Source of the DNA: Psychrobacter lutiphocae DSM 21542
GTDB lineage: Bacteria > Pseudomonadota > Gammaproteobacteria > Pseudomonadales > Moraxellaceae
Length of the DNA: 64,000 nt
NCBI RefSeq assembly: GCF_000382145.1
Contig: NZ_KB907637.1
Coordinates: 1-64,000, forward strand
Reading direction: 5' to 3'
The notes under the pieces were generated by a model. The model was not told the DNA's origin. It ran no database searches and was given only the letters and a program-made list of their open reading frames with translations. Positions 35,333 through 43,603 of this stretch are shown here, piece after piece. The number at the start of each line of letters is the position of its first letter. Position 1 is the first letter of the stretch. The position numbers and the translations under genes are program-made.

Positions 35333-38095
35333 ATGAAATATTATAATGACGTCGATCATACAGAAACGCAAGAATGGCTTGATGCCTTCGAGTCTGTGAT
35401 TAAGAATGCAGATAAAGATAGGGCTCGTTTTTTGTTAAAAGCCTTATATGATATGGCTGTACAAGAGGGATTGCCTTTTAACCGACTGGATACGGCTTAT
35501 ATCAATACCATTCCAGTAGAAGATGAGCCGACTTACCCTGGCGATTTGACTATTGAGCGTAAGATTAGAGCGCTCGTTCGTTATAATGCGTTGGCGATGG
35601 TGATGCGTGCTAACCAAAATGATGATGAGTTAGGTGGCCACTTGGCTTCTTTTGCTTCAAGTGCCACACTTTATGAAACTGGATTTAACCATTTTTTCCG
35701 TGCGGCTAGTGATCACTTTGGTGGTGATATGATTTATTACCAAGGTCATTCAGCGCCTGGTATTTATGCTCGTTCATTTTTAGAAGGGCGTTTGTCAGAA
35801 GAGCAATTAGATAATTATCGCCGTGAAGTGGGTGGTAAAGGGTTGTCGAGCTATCCACATCCTTATTTAATGCCAGATTATTGGCAGTTCCCAACAGTTT
35901 CAATGGGCTTAGGCCCTATCATGTCAATTTATCAAGGTCATATTCAAAAGTATCTAGTGAACCGTGGTTTATTAGAAGATGAAAATCGCAAAATCTGGGC
36001 ATTTTTAGGGGATGGTGAAACCGATGAGCCAGAAAGCTTAGGTGCCATTTCATTAGCTGGTCGTGAAAAGCTAGATAATCTAATTTGGGTTATTAACTGT
36101 AACTTACAGCGTTTAGATGGTCCAGTGCGTGGTAATGGTAAGATTATTCAAGAGTTAGAGTCTGTATTCCGTGGTGCTGGCTGGCGCGTAATTAAAGTTA
36201 TCTGGGGCGGTCGCTGGGATACGTTACTTGCCAAAGATCATTCAGGTGCATTGAAAAAACGTATGCATGAAACAGTTGATGGTGAGTATCAGCTATATGA
36301 AGCGCGCGATGGTGCTTTTACCCGTAAAGAGTTTTTCGGTAAATACCCTGAACTTGCTGAAATGGCAGAGGAGTTAACTGATGATGATATCCTTCACTTA
36401 AACCGTGGTGGTCATGACCCAATCAAAGTCTATGCAGCCTTCAGTGAAGCGATGAAGAGCAAAGGTCAACCAACTGTTGTCTTGGTTAAAACCGTTAAGG
36501 GTTATGGTTTATCAACCCAAGCACAGGCCGTTAACAGAGCACACCAAATCAAAAAGCTAAACAAGGAAGGTTTGGTCTATTTTAGAGATCGTTTTGACTT
36601 ACCTTTTACAGATGCAGAGTTAGATAAACTTCCGTTTTATCGTCCTGATGAAAATACGCCAGAGATGAGGTATTTGCGTGGCCGCCGTGAAGCCTTGGGT
36701 GGTCATTTGCCCAACCGTCGTAGTGGCCATATTCCGCTAAATATTCCAGAGCTTTCTATTTTTGATCGCATATTAAAAGGTAGCGACGGTAAAGAGCAGT
36801 CAACTACCATGGTTTTTGTGCGTATCTTGGCAGCCATGTTAAGAAATAAAGACATTCAAGATCGTGTGGTGCCTATCGTACCAGATGAGGCGCGCACGTT
36901 TGGACTAGAGGGGATGTTTCGCCAGTTAGGTATTTATTCTTCTGTTGGTCAGACCTATACCCCAGAAGATGGTGATGCCTTAATGGGCTACAAAGAAGCC
37001 AAAGATGGTCACATGCTACAAGAAGGTATTAACGAAGCGGGCGCAATGAGTGCTTGGATTGCCTTAGCAACCAGTTACTCAGTAAACGCCTTGCCAATGA
37101 TTCCAGTGTATATCTTCTACTCTATGTTTGGTTTCCAACGTGTTGGTGACTTGGCTTGGGCAGCAGGAGACTGTCAGGCACAAGGCTTCTTATTAGGTGG
37201 TACCGCAGGTCGTACAACTCTAAACGGTGAAGGTCTACAGCACCAAGACGGTCATTCACACATCCTATTTGGTACTGTGCCAAACTGTGTCAGCTATGAC
37301 CCATGCTATGGCTATGAGCTAGCAGTAATTATGCATGATGGTCTACGCCGTATGTACGGTGAAGGCGAGCGTGTGTACTACTACATCACTGTAATGAACG
37401 AAAACTACGAGCATCCAGCCATGCCTGAAGGTGCTGAAGAAGGCATCAAGCGTGGTATGTATCTGCTTGAAGACAACAGCGACAAGCAAGCCAGCACCCA
37501 TGTACAGCTATTAGGTTCAGGTGTGATCTTACGTGAAGTACGCCGTGCGGCTAAGATTTTACTTGAAGAGTTTAACATCAGCGCTAACGTTTGGAGTGTC
37601 ACCAGCTTTAATGAGCTTACTCGTGATGGTATGGCCTGTGATGACTACAACCGCTTACACCCAATGGAAGAAGAAAAAGTGCCATGGGTTACAGAGCAGT
37701 TAGCACAGCATGAAGGTGTGGTCGTTGCTGCAACGGATTATATGCGCAATTATGCAGAGCAAATCCGTGCTTGGTTACCAGATAGCCGTCCTTATACCAC
37801 TTTAGGTACCGATGGCTTTGGTCGCTCAGATAGCCGTGAGCAGTTACGTAATTTCTTCCATGTCAATGCAGAGCATATTGTTGTGGCGACCTTGAAGCGT
37901 CTTGCTGATGAAGGAGAGGTGGAAATGCGCTTGGTGAAAGATGCTATTGTTAGCCTAGGTATTGATACTGAACAAGCGCCAGCATGGCAACCACAACCAC
38001 AGTTTGATCATTTCCCAGATGCTCCAGCACCTTCTGAAGTAAATCCAAATCCAGTGCCTGAGTTGCAAGAAGAAGAGGATGACGGTAAAGATTAA
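35333..38095 (+). CDS. aceE: Pyruvate dehydrogenase E1 component (homodimeric)
   Basis: Thiamine-diphosphate subunit that decarboxylates pyruvate and acetylates lipoyl-E2. The 920-aa protein is the long homodimeric type. It contains the HGHSAPG-like YYQGHSAPGIYARSFLEGR, the ThDP-binding GDGETDEPESLGAISLAGRE ... NLIWVINCNLQRLDGPVRGN region, and QEGINEAGAMSAWIALATSYS with the Glu that activates ThDP. Length close to E. coli AceE (887), with an acidic C-terminal tail (LQEEEDDGKD). AAAGGATAAT precedes the ATG. aceF follows after 42 bp. No pdhR-type regulator is adjacent. Confidence 0.97.
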   Translation: MKYYNDVDHTETQEWLDAFESVIKNADKDRARFLLKALYDMAVQEGLPFNRLDTAYINTIPVEDEPTYPGDLTIERKIRALVRYNALAMVMRANQNDDELGGHLASFASSATLYETGFNHFFRAASDHFGGDMIYYQGHSAPGIYARSFLEGRLSEEQLDNYRREVGGKGLSSYPHPYLMPDYWQFPTVSMGLGPIMSIYQGHIQKYLVNRGLLEDENRKIWAFLGDGETDEPESLGAISLAGREKLDNLIWVINCNLQRLDGPVRGNGKIIQELESVFRGAGWRVIKVIWGGRWDTLLAKDHSGALKKRMHETVDGEYQLYEARDGAFTRKEFFGKYPELAEMAEELTDDDILHLNRGGHDPIKVYAAFSEAMKSKGQPTVVLVKTVKGYGLSTQAQAVNRAHQIKKLNKEGLVYFRDRFDLPFTDAELDKLPFYRPDENTPEMRYLRGRREALGGHLPNRRSGHIPLNIPELSIFDRILKGSDGKEQSTTMVFVRILAAMLRNKDIQDRVVPIVPDEARTFGLEGMFRQLGIYSSVGQTYTPEDGDALMGYKEAKDGHMLQEGINEAGAMSAWIALATSYSVNALPMIPVYIFYSMFGFQRVGDLAWAAGDCQAQGFLLGGTAGRTTLNGEGLQHQDGHSHILFGTVPNCVSYDPCYGYELAVIMHDGLRRMYGEGERVYYYITVMNENYEHPAMPEGAEEGIKRGMYLLEDNSDKQASTHVQLLGSGVILREVRRAAKILLEEFNISANVWSVTSFNELTRDGMACDDYNRLHPMEEEKVPWVTEQLAQHEGVVVAATDYMRNYAEQIRAWLPDSRPYTTLGTDGFGRSDSREQLRNFFHVNAEHIVVATLKRLADEGEVEMRLVKDAIVSLGIDTEQAPAWQPQPQFDHFPDAPAPSEVNPNPVPELQEEEDDGKD

Positions 38096-38137
38096 GTAAT
38101 CGCTTTTTATCCAATACAGTATATGCTGGAGAATAAC

Positions 38138-39886
38138 ATGCAAATTAAAGCCCCAGATCTAGGTGTAGATAGTGCCGAAATCAGTGAAATTTATGTCACT
38201 GTCGGTGACGTAATTAATGAAGAAGATAATATTATATTGGTTGAATCTGATAAAGCAGCAGTTGAAGTACCAAGCTCAGCTGCAGGTAAAGTCACCAAAG
38301 TAGCCGTCGCCGTAGGGGATAGTATCTCTGAAGGTTCTGTTTTGATTGAGATTGAGCCTGCTAATGTTGAGGCTGATGCTGATGGTGCAACTGATGCTGA
38401 TGGTGCAACTGATGCTGGCGAGACGTTAAATGAGTCGGAGCAACACACAACGACAACCAATCAGCCAGAAGTTGAAGAGTCGTCAAAAAATACCAGTGAC
38501 GAGGATGCTCAAGTCACATCACAAGCGACGCAACTGAGTAGTTCGCAAACTTATGCACTGCCTGATTTAGGTGTCGATGAGGCAATGGTAGCGGAGGTTA
38601 TGGTCAGCGTCGGTGATAAGATCGATTCAGAGCAGTCGATTTTATTAGTTGAGTCTGATAAAGCCTCAGTTGAAGTGCCATCACCTGTGTCTGGAACCGT
38701 TGAGCAAATCTTGGTCAATACCGGTGATACTGTTGCCAATGGTCAAGATTATATTGTAATCAAAAGCAGTCAAGCTGATAGCACTAGCACAGCGTCTGAA
38801 GAGGCGCCAAGCAAGTCTGAGCCTGTGGCTGACAAGTCAGTAATCACAACAGAGTCAAAAGCTCAATCAAAAGCTGAGCCAGTTCAAAAACCAGCTGCGC
38901 AAAAACAAAGCGCACAGGCACCCGCTAATAAGCTGTCTGAATCTGAAGTGAATGCCAAACTGTCTAATGTCTATGCAGGACCTGCAGTACGAAAAATTGC
39001 CCGTCAACTTGGGGTAGATATTACTCAAGTGACAGGAACAGCCATCAACCAGCGTATCGTCAAAGAAGATGTTTTTGATTATGTCAAAAATCGTATGAAA
39101 GCTTCATCACAAGCTACATCAGCAGGCGATAGTGTGATTGGCTCAGGCTTACCAAGCTTGCCAGATATGAGTAAGCAAGATATCTGGGGCGACATAGAAA
39201 CACAAGCGCTTAGTCGCTTACAAAAAGTGTCTATTCCTCAGTTAAACTACAACACGTATTTGCCTCAAGTAACTCAGTTTGACTTATCAGATATTACAGA
39301 AACTGAAAAACTTCGTGGTGAGTTAAAAGCTGAGTTCAAAGCGCAAGGTATCGGCTTGACTATCTTGGCCTTTATCGTAAAAGCCACTGCTTATGCGCTG
39401 ATGCAGCATCCCAAGTTTAACAGTCACCTGAGCGATGACAATAGCCAAATCCTTGTTAGAAAAACTGTGAATATGGGTATTGCAGTTGCTACTGATGATG
39501 GCTTAACTGTACCCGTAATAAAAGATGCACAAACTAAAGGAATTAAACAAATTGCAATCGAAATTGGTGAGTTGGCAGAAAAAGCACGTAACAAAAAATT
39601 GAGCGTAAAAGAACTTCAAGGTGCAAGCTTCACTATTTCAAGCCAAGGCAATCTAGGTGGCACTTACTTTACACCACTGGTTAACTGGCCACAAGTTGGT
39701 ATTCTGGGTGTTTCTGAAGCATCAATGCAACCACGTTGGAATACGCAAACTCAAAGCTTTGAGCCAAGATTGATGTTGCCACTGTCATTGTCTTATGATC
39801 ACAGAGTGATTAATGGTGCTGATGCTGCCGTATTCACCCGTTATATCGCTAAGCTGTTAGCAGATCCAAGACGTATTTTGCTATAA
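38138..39886 (+). CDS. aceF: Dihydrolipoamide acetyltransferase, PDH E2
   Basis: E2 core of pyruvate dehydrogenase. The ATG at 38138 is chosen because GGAG lies 7 bases upstream; an in-frame ATG at 38123 has none. Two lipoyl domains carry lipoylated Lys39 (ESDKAAVEVPS) and Lys175 (ESDKASVEVPS), separated by an acidic linker with a duplicated ADGATD motif. A Ala/Pro/Lys/Gln-rich hinge leads to the E1/E3-binding domain (YAGPAVRKIARQLG) and the acyltransferase domain with catalytic SYDHRVINGAD near the end. 582 aa; E. coli AceF has three lipoyl domains, this has two. No E3 (lpd) gene follows. Confidence 0.96.
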   Translation: MQIKAPDLGVDSAEISEIYVTVGDVINEEDNIILVESDKAAVEVPSSAAGKVTKVAVAVGDSISEGSVLIEIEPANVEADADGATDADGATDAGETLNESEQHTTTTNQPEVEESSKNTSDEDAQVTSQATQLSSSQTYALPDLGVDEAMVAEVMVSVGDKIDSEQSILLVESDKASVEVPSPVSGTVEQILVNTGDTVANGQDYIVIKSSQADSTSTASEEAPSKSEPVADKSVITTESKAQSKAEPVQKPAAQKQSAQAPANKLSESEVNAKLSNVYAGPAVRKIARQLGVDITQVTGTAINQRIVKEDVFDYVKNRMKASSQATSAGDSVIGSGLPSLPDMSKQDIWGDIETQALSRLQKVSIPQLNYNTYLPQVTQFDLSDITETEKLRGELKAEFKAQGIGLTILAFIVKATAYALMQHPKFNSHLSDDNSQILVRKTVNMGIAVATDDGLTVPVIKDAQTKGIKQIAIEIGELAEKARNKKLSVKELQGASFTISSQGNLGGTYFTPLVNWPQVGILGVSEASMQPRWNTQTQSFEPRLMLPLSLSYDHRVINGADAAVFTRYIAKLLADPRRILL

Positions 39887-39915
39887 CTTCCGTACATATT
39901 GTTAATCACACAAAT

Positions 39916-39945
39916 AGCCTTTGATCACAATAGTGGTCAAAGGCT
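39916..39945 (+). terminator. Hairpin after aceF
   Basis: AGCCTTTGATCAC pairs with GTGGTCAAAGGCT (one T-G pair). The following T-run is short and interrupted, so efficiency is uncertain. Confidence 0.7.
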
Positions 39946-39959
39946 TTGAGTTTTAGGGT

Positions 39960-40066
39960 TATACCTTTTTTGAAAAATAATCTATCTTTGCCAAACTCAA
40001 TAAGCCTACTACTTGTAGCGTTTGCACTTGTTTTGCTTGATATTTTAATTTTCAGATTTGGTATTA
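39960..40066. repeat. Dispersed repeat family B (MITE-like), copy 3
   Basis: Left end TATACCTTTTTTGAAAAATA; right end on the minus strand TAATACCAAATCTGAAAATT. Core AAACTCAATAAGCCTAC, TACT, TGTAGCGTTTGCACTTG. It starts 14 bases after the aceF terminator hairpin. Confidence 0.82.
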
Positions 40067-40210
40067 TTATTGTTGATGATTATCAACATGTATTCTGACA
40101 TTCTTTAAAAATGTGTTTTGCGCTCTTTAAAAATATATTTTGGTAATAGTATAAAGGTTGGCTGTCCTCTATAATATCTGCTTACTTTTGATAATGACTG
40201 TAAACTACAT

Positions 40211-41206
40211 ATGATTAAAAACCACCTCTATCAACAGCTGCGAAATAGAACATACGATATTATTGAAAATGATGCGTACAAAACGCCTTTAAGTAGATTT
40301 GTCGATAAGTTTTTAATTATCTTAATTCTATTGAATGTATCGGCAGTGATTGCCGAGTCTGTCGATCGCTGGTATTTTCCTAACCAACATCTATTTCATG
40401 CCTTTGAAGACTTCTCCATTGTGATCTTTAGTATTGAATATATGCTAAGGGTTTGGTCGATTGTCGAACGTGATAAAGACAAAAACTCAGACATACCAAA
40501 CTGGAAAAGACGCTGGAACTGGATTAAGAGCCCAGGTGCTATCATTGATCTTGTGTCTATTTTACCTGCATTTATTAACTACTTTGTCACTGTTGACCTG
40601 CGTTTTTTAAGGGTATTGAGGCTATTTAGATTATTAAAACTTACCCGTTATTTTGCTGCCATGCGTATTTTGTTAATCGTATTAAATAAAGAAAAAGAAT
40701 CGTTTAAAGCGGTTGTTTTTATTTTAATTATTATGATTGTTACCGCTGCTAGTGGTATTTATGTGGTAGAAAATCAAGCACAACCAGAGGTATTTGAGTC
40801 TATTCCAAAATCAATGTGGTGGGCAGTTGTGACCTTAACAACGGTCGGTTATGGAGATGTGATTCCAGTTACCACTATGGGCAAATTTTTGGGAGCTGTG
40901 ATGACCATTTTAGGGGTGGGACTGGCTGCTTTACCAGCGGGTATCTTGGCGTCTGGTTTGGCTTCAGAGCTTGAGCAAAGACGTGAGCAACTGGAGCAAA
41001 GATTCCGTGAATTGTTGTTAGAAGATGAGCACATCGATTTAATCAAAGATAGATACAAAATTGATAAAATTCGCCGTGAGTTGGGTTTAAACAAAGAGCA
41101 AGCGCAGGAGATAATCTTACAGCTATTACGTGAGCATGAGTATGAGCAAAAACTTACTGAACTAGACAAAAAGAACTTCTGCCCACACTGTGGTGAGCAT
41201 TTGTAG
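40211..41206 (+). CDS. Voltage-gated-type potassium channel (6TM)
   Basis: 331 aa with six membrane segments: S1 about 33-50, S2 64-83, S3 108-125, S4 129-147, S5 163-187, S6 222-248. S4 is positively charged at about every third residue (DLRFLRVLRLFRLLKLTRYF). The pore loop holds the K+ selectivity filter TVGYGD (211-216). The cytoplasmic C-terminus is a charged coiled coil (LEQRREQLEQRFRELL) that ends in a small zinc-ribbon-like FCPHCGEHL with one CxxC and a nearby His. It is a Kv-like bacterial channel; its physiological role is not shown. Transcribed alone. Confidence 0.92.
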   Translation: MIKNHLYQQLRNRTYDIIENDAYKTPLSRFVDKFLIILILLNVSAVIAESVDRWYFPNQHLFHAFEDFSIVIFSIEYMLRVWSIVERDKDKNSDIPNWKRRWNWIKSPGAIIDLVSILPAFINYFVTVDLRFLRVLRLFRLLKLTRYFAAMRILLIVLNKEKESFKAVVFILIIMIVTAASGIYVVENQAQPEVFESIPKSMWWAVVTLTTVGYGDVIPVTTMGKFLGAVMTILGVGLAALPAGILASGLASELEQRREQLEQRFRELLLEDEHIDLIKDRYKIDKIRRELGLNKEQAQEIILQLLREHEYEQKLTELDKKNFCPHCGEHL

Positions 41207-41355
41207 CTATCGTTAAGCCGAGTGGTAAAGAGCTAGTGTTAGTAAAAAGTTAGCTGTCTAAGTGTTATTGAGTCAAAAGTTAGCTGGCTAAGTGTTAGTC
41301 AGTGGCTTATGTTTATATTTAGGCATAAATAGCCAATTGTAGCTTATAGATATAG

Positions 41356-41412
41356 GTTCTAAGTAAATATAGGCTCTAAGTAAATATAGACTCTAAGTAA
41401 ATATAGGCTCTA
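41356..41412. repeat. 17-bp tandem array containing the terD-like stop
   Basis: GTTCTAAGTAAATATAG, GCTCTAAGTAAATATAG and ACTCTAAGTAAATATAG at 41356, 41373 and 41390, then GCTCTAAGTAG at 41407. The stop codon of the minus-strand TerD-like gene (41410-41412) is inside the last partial copy. Confidence 0.93.
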
Positions 41413-42165
41413 AGTAGCATAAATACGAGCCAAATCATGCTGAATAGCCTTAATCATCTGCTGTATATTGGGGCTGTTTAATACTAAGTCTTTGATGGTC
41501 AATCGCCATTCTCCCAACTCACGACTTAAAATAGCAATACACATAGCAGTGCCATCATGAGAAAGTAAGGTCAAATCTGAGGTATATACCTCACTGCCTT
41601 CATCATCACTAATATAAAGGTTACCACGTTCAACTTGGCGAATTGGATAGTCATAATAAGAGGACAGCAGCAGCGCCAGATGTGTTACGGTTTCAGGTAG
41701 GCGTGATAAGCGTAACTCAATCGTTTCCATATCAACATTGCGATCTATTTGTGCTGCTGAGCCTCTATCTTTGCCATTAATACTATCGCCTTGATGGCGG
41801 ATGGCTTCTGAGCTGTCTCTAAGTTGCTTAAACCAAACAGTATCAATTAGTTGTAGCTTATCATCAAATAGTAAGCAGGATATGTCTAGATCTAAGGTTT
41901 GGGTATTACCTTTGATTCGATTGAACAGTCCTTTTTTCGTGACTTTGGTATATTTAAAGTTAAGTCCATATAGCAAAGTACTGCCTTGAATAGGCAGTTG
42001 GCTTAATAGGCTTGACTGGGCAACACCATCATCAGCAATTGGTACGTCGATACTGGTCGTTTGATTACTAGTGGTTTGGCTACTATTACTATTTGGCTGC
42101 TTGCTACTGTCTGACACACTATTGCCTGATGTGCCACTGTCTAGATGGGTATTGTCTAAGCTCAA
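41410..42165 (-). CDS. TerD-family protein
   Basis: 251 aa. After a Ser/Thr/Asn/Gln-rich N-terminus (1-60) the rest matches the TerD/CABP domain: LDLDISCLLFDDKLQLIDTV, then a W/F and the Ca2+-binding type segment IRHQGDSINGKDRG followed by MDTIEL-like DMETIELRLSRLPETV and later LYISDDEGSEV. TerD proteins occur in tellurite-resistance and stress clusters; here no other ter gene is present. The start is TTG at 42165, with AGGAG 6 bases upstream. Confidence 0.7.
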   Translation of the reverse strand: MSLDNTHLDSGTSGNSVSDSSKQPNSNSSQTTSNQTTSIDVPIADDGVAQSSLLSQLPIQGSTLLYGLNFKYTKVTKKGLFNRIKGNTQTLDLDISCLLFDDKLQLIDTVWFKQLRDSSEAIRHQGDSINGKDRGSAAQIDRNVDMETIELRLSRLPETVTHLALLLSSYYDYPIRQVERGNLYISDDEGSEVYTSDLTLLSHDGTAMCIAILSRELGEWRLTIKDLVLNSPNIQQMIKAIQHDLARIYAT

Positions 42166-42181
42166 AAGAAACTCCTATTAC

Positions 42182-42215
42182 ATTCTACTATATATCCCAT
42201 TCTACTATATATCCC
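42182..42215. repeat. 17-bp tandem duplication
   Basis: ATTCTACTATATATCCC occurs twice in direct tandem (42182, 42199) in the 5' leader of the terD-like gene. Confidence 0.92.
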
Positions 42216-42218
42216 ATC

Positions 42219-42330
42219 CTCAACTTATTAAAACTCATTGTAAGCTGGCTTTTAGTCTAGCGATATGTGACCTTTTATTTAAAATACTGGGCCACAGCCG
42301 ACATCAAGCGTTGAGAGTGAGACACTATGT
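42219..42330. repeat. Dispersed repeat family D, copy 2
   Basis: CTCAACTTATTAAAACTCAT at the left, ACTGGGCCA in the middle and GTTGAGAGTGAG at the right, followed by TTATCTACT. Counterpart of the copy at 3194-3330. Confidence 0.65.
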
Positions 42331-42373
42331 CTTATCTACTAACTCTATTCACTATGCTATTATGTTACTTGCT

Positions 42374-42416
42374 AAGATGCTAAGTTATTAAGATGCTAAG
42401 TTATTAAGATGCTAAC
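42374..42416. repeat. 16-bp tandem array, 2.6 copies
   Basis: AAGATGCTAAGTTATT at 42374 and 42390, followed by a partial AAGATGCTAAC. Confidence 0.9.
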
Positions 42417-42471
42417 GGATGTGATTATAGCATTTTATGTGAAGGTTAATAGGCTCTGTATAAAACCTTAT

Positions 42472-43563
42472 TTAAGAGCTCTCAGGATCATCCTGATATA
42501 CTGCAGTTGCCAAAATCTCAGGCTCAATAGACAGCAGCTTTTTGCCAAAGCCACGTAACCACCAAACAAGCTGTGAGGTTAGGTTAACCGTTGCGGTAAT
42601 GGTCTGCGTTCCATGTTCTGGATCAAAAACCACCTGCTGATCTTCACTCAAGCGACTTTCTAATAAGTTGGTACTGGCATTGCCTTGGAAAACCAGCGTA
42701 ATTTTAGTGTTTTTGCCGTGGTTGGGTAAATCTTTGAACAAATAATGCGCAAAACCCATACCGCCTGAGTCTAAATAGGTAGTTAAATCAAAGCCAGTTG
42801 GTATTATCGCATTTGTCTCCTCAACGGTCACTGAGCTAAAGCGGTGTAGGGCAAAAATACGTATGATTTGTTCAGGATCATCTATTTTGGTTGCCAATAA
42901 ATAGATGACAACACCACGTTGAATAATTGCAATAGGATTTAACCAGTATTCGCCAGCAACATCTTTGTTACGTGGGGTATAAAGGGCATAGATTTGTAGG
43001 TTTTCAAAGAGGGCCTGGTAAATACCATCTTGGCAGTCACGACAGATTTTTGGTGCAATTAATGGTTGGGTAGCAGGCTCAATCCGCACTCGATCTAGCC
43101 AAGTATAACTGGAATTACTATTGCGAAGATGTTGTCTGGCTAAATCGAACCAAGGTCTAAGTGCATCTAAGATAGCAGGGGGCAGTAGTTGTACTAAATT
43201 AGCTTCTACCATACTAAAGGCCACTGCTTGAGATAAATTTATATGTGGTAAGCTTTGTACAGGTGCATCATCACGCCAGCGCCAGCCTTGTGGGTTGGCA
43301 TTATTTTTTTCAATGGGGAAGCGTTTGGCCAAGGCGTTTAGATCTCGCTGTACAGTGCGCAAACTAATATCAAATCCAGCCAGTAACAATTGATCATGCA
43401 AGTGCTGCGTGCCTCGCCAGCTGCCTCGTTGGAGTAAGCTTAGTAGCTCCCATTGACGTGCTGTCGTAGCGGTTTTGTTACCAGCACTGTCGTGGCTGTT
43501 ACTGGATGTATTGTTGGTTTTTTTGCTGGATTTGGTGTTGTTACCTTGTTTGTTATTAGCCAT
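42472..43563 (-). CDS. WYL-domain transcriptional regulator
   Basis: 363 aa. A Ser/Asn/Lys-rich N-terminus (1-35) leads to a winged helix-turn-helix (about 36-95; ISLRTVQRDLNALAKRFPIE), then a WYL domain (about 170-255) in which the motif reads EYWLNPIAIIQRGVVIYLLATK, and a C-terminal WCX-like domain with TLVFQGNA and ATVNLTSQLVWWLRGFG. WYL regulators often sense nucleic acid ligands and control stress or defence genes. It lies 40 bp downstream of the LonH-type gene on the same strand, probably one operon. AAGGG precedes the ATG. Confidence 0.87.
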   Translation of the reverse strand: MANNKQGNNTKSSKKTNNTSSNSHDSAGNKTATTARQWELLSLLQRGSWRGTQHLHDQLLLAGFDISLRTVQRDLNALAKRFPIEKNNANPQGWRWRDDAPVQSLPHINLSQAVAFSMVEANLVQLLPPAILDALRPWFDLARQHLRNSNSSYTWLDRVRIEPATQPLIAPKICRDCQDGIYQALFENLQIYALYTPRNKDVAGEYWLNPIAIIQRGVVIYLLATKIDDPEQIIRIFALHRFSSVTVEETNAIIPTGFDLTTYLDSGGMGFAHYLFKDLPNHGKNTKITLVFQGNASTNLLESRLSEDQQVVFDPEHGTQTITATVNLTSQLVWWLRGFGKKLLSIEPEILATAVYQDDPESS

Positions 43564-43603
43564 GCTATTACCCTTAATGACAATGTGTTGAGCTGTGGTT
43601 GGG

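Larger units (their letters stand above)
39887..40210. other. Gap aceF / K+ channel
   Basis: 324 bp. Holds the aceEF terminator hairpin and family B copy 3; after these there is a duplication-like TTCTTTAAAAATGTGTTTT / CTCTTTAAAAATATATTTT pair at about 40101-40141. Confidence 0.6.
42166..42471. other. Gap upstream of terD-like gene
   Basis: 306 bp holding a 17-bp duplication (ATTCTACTATATATCCC at 42182 and 42199), family D copy 2, and a 16-bp array (42374-42416). Almost the whole gap is repeat-derived. Confidence 0.7.
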
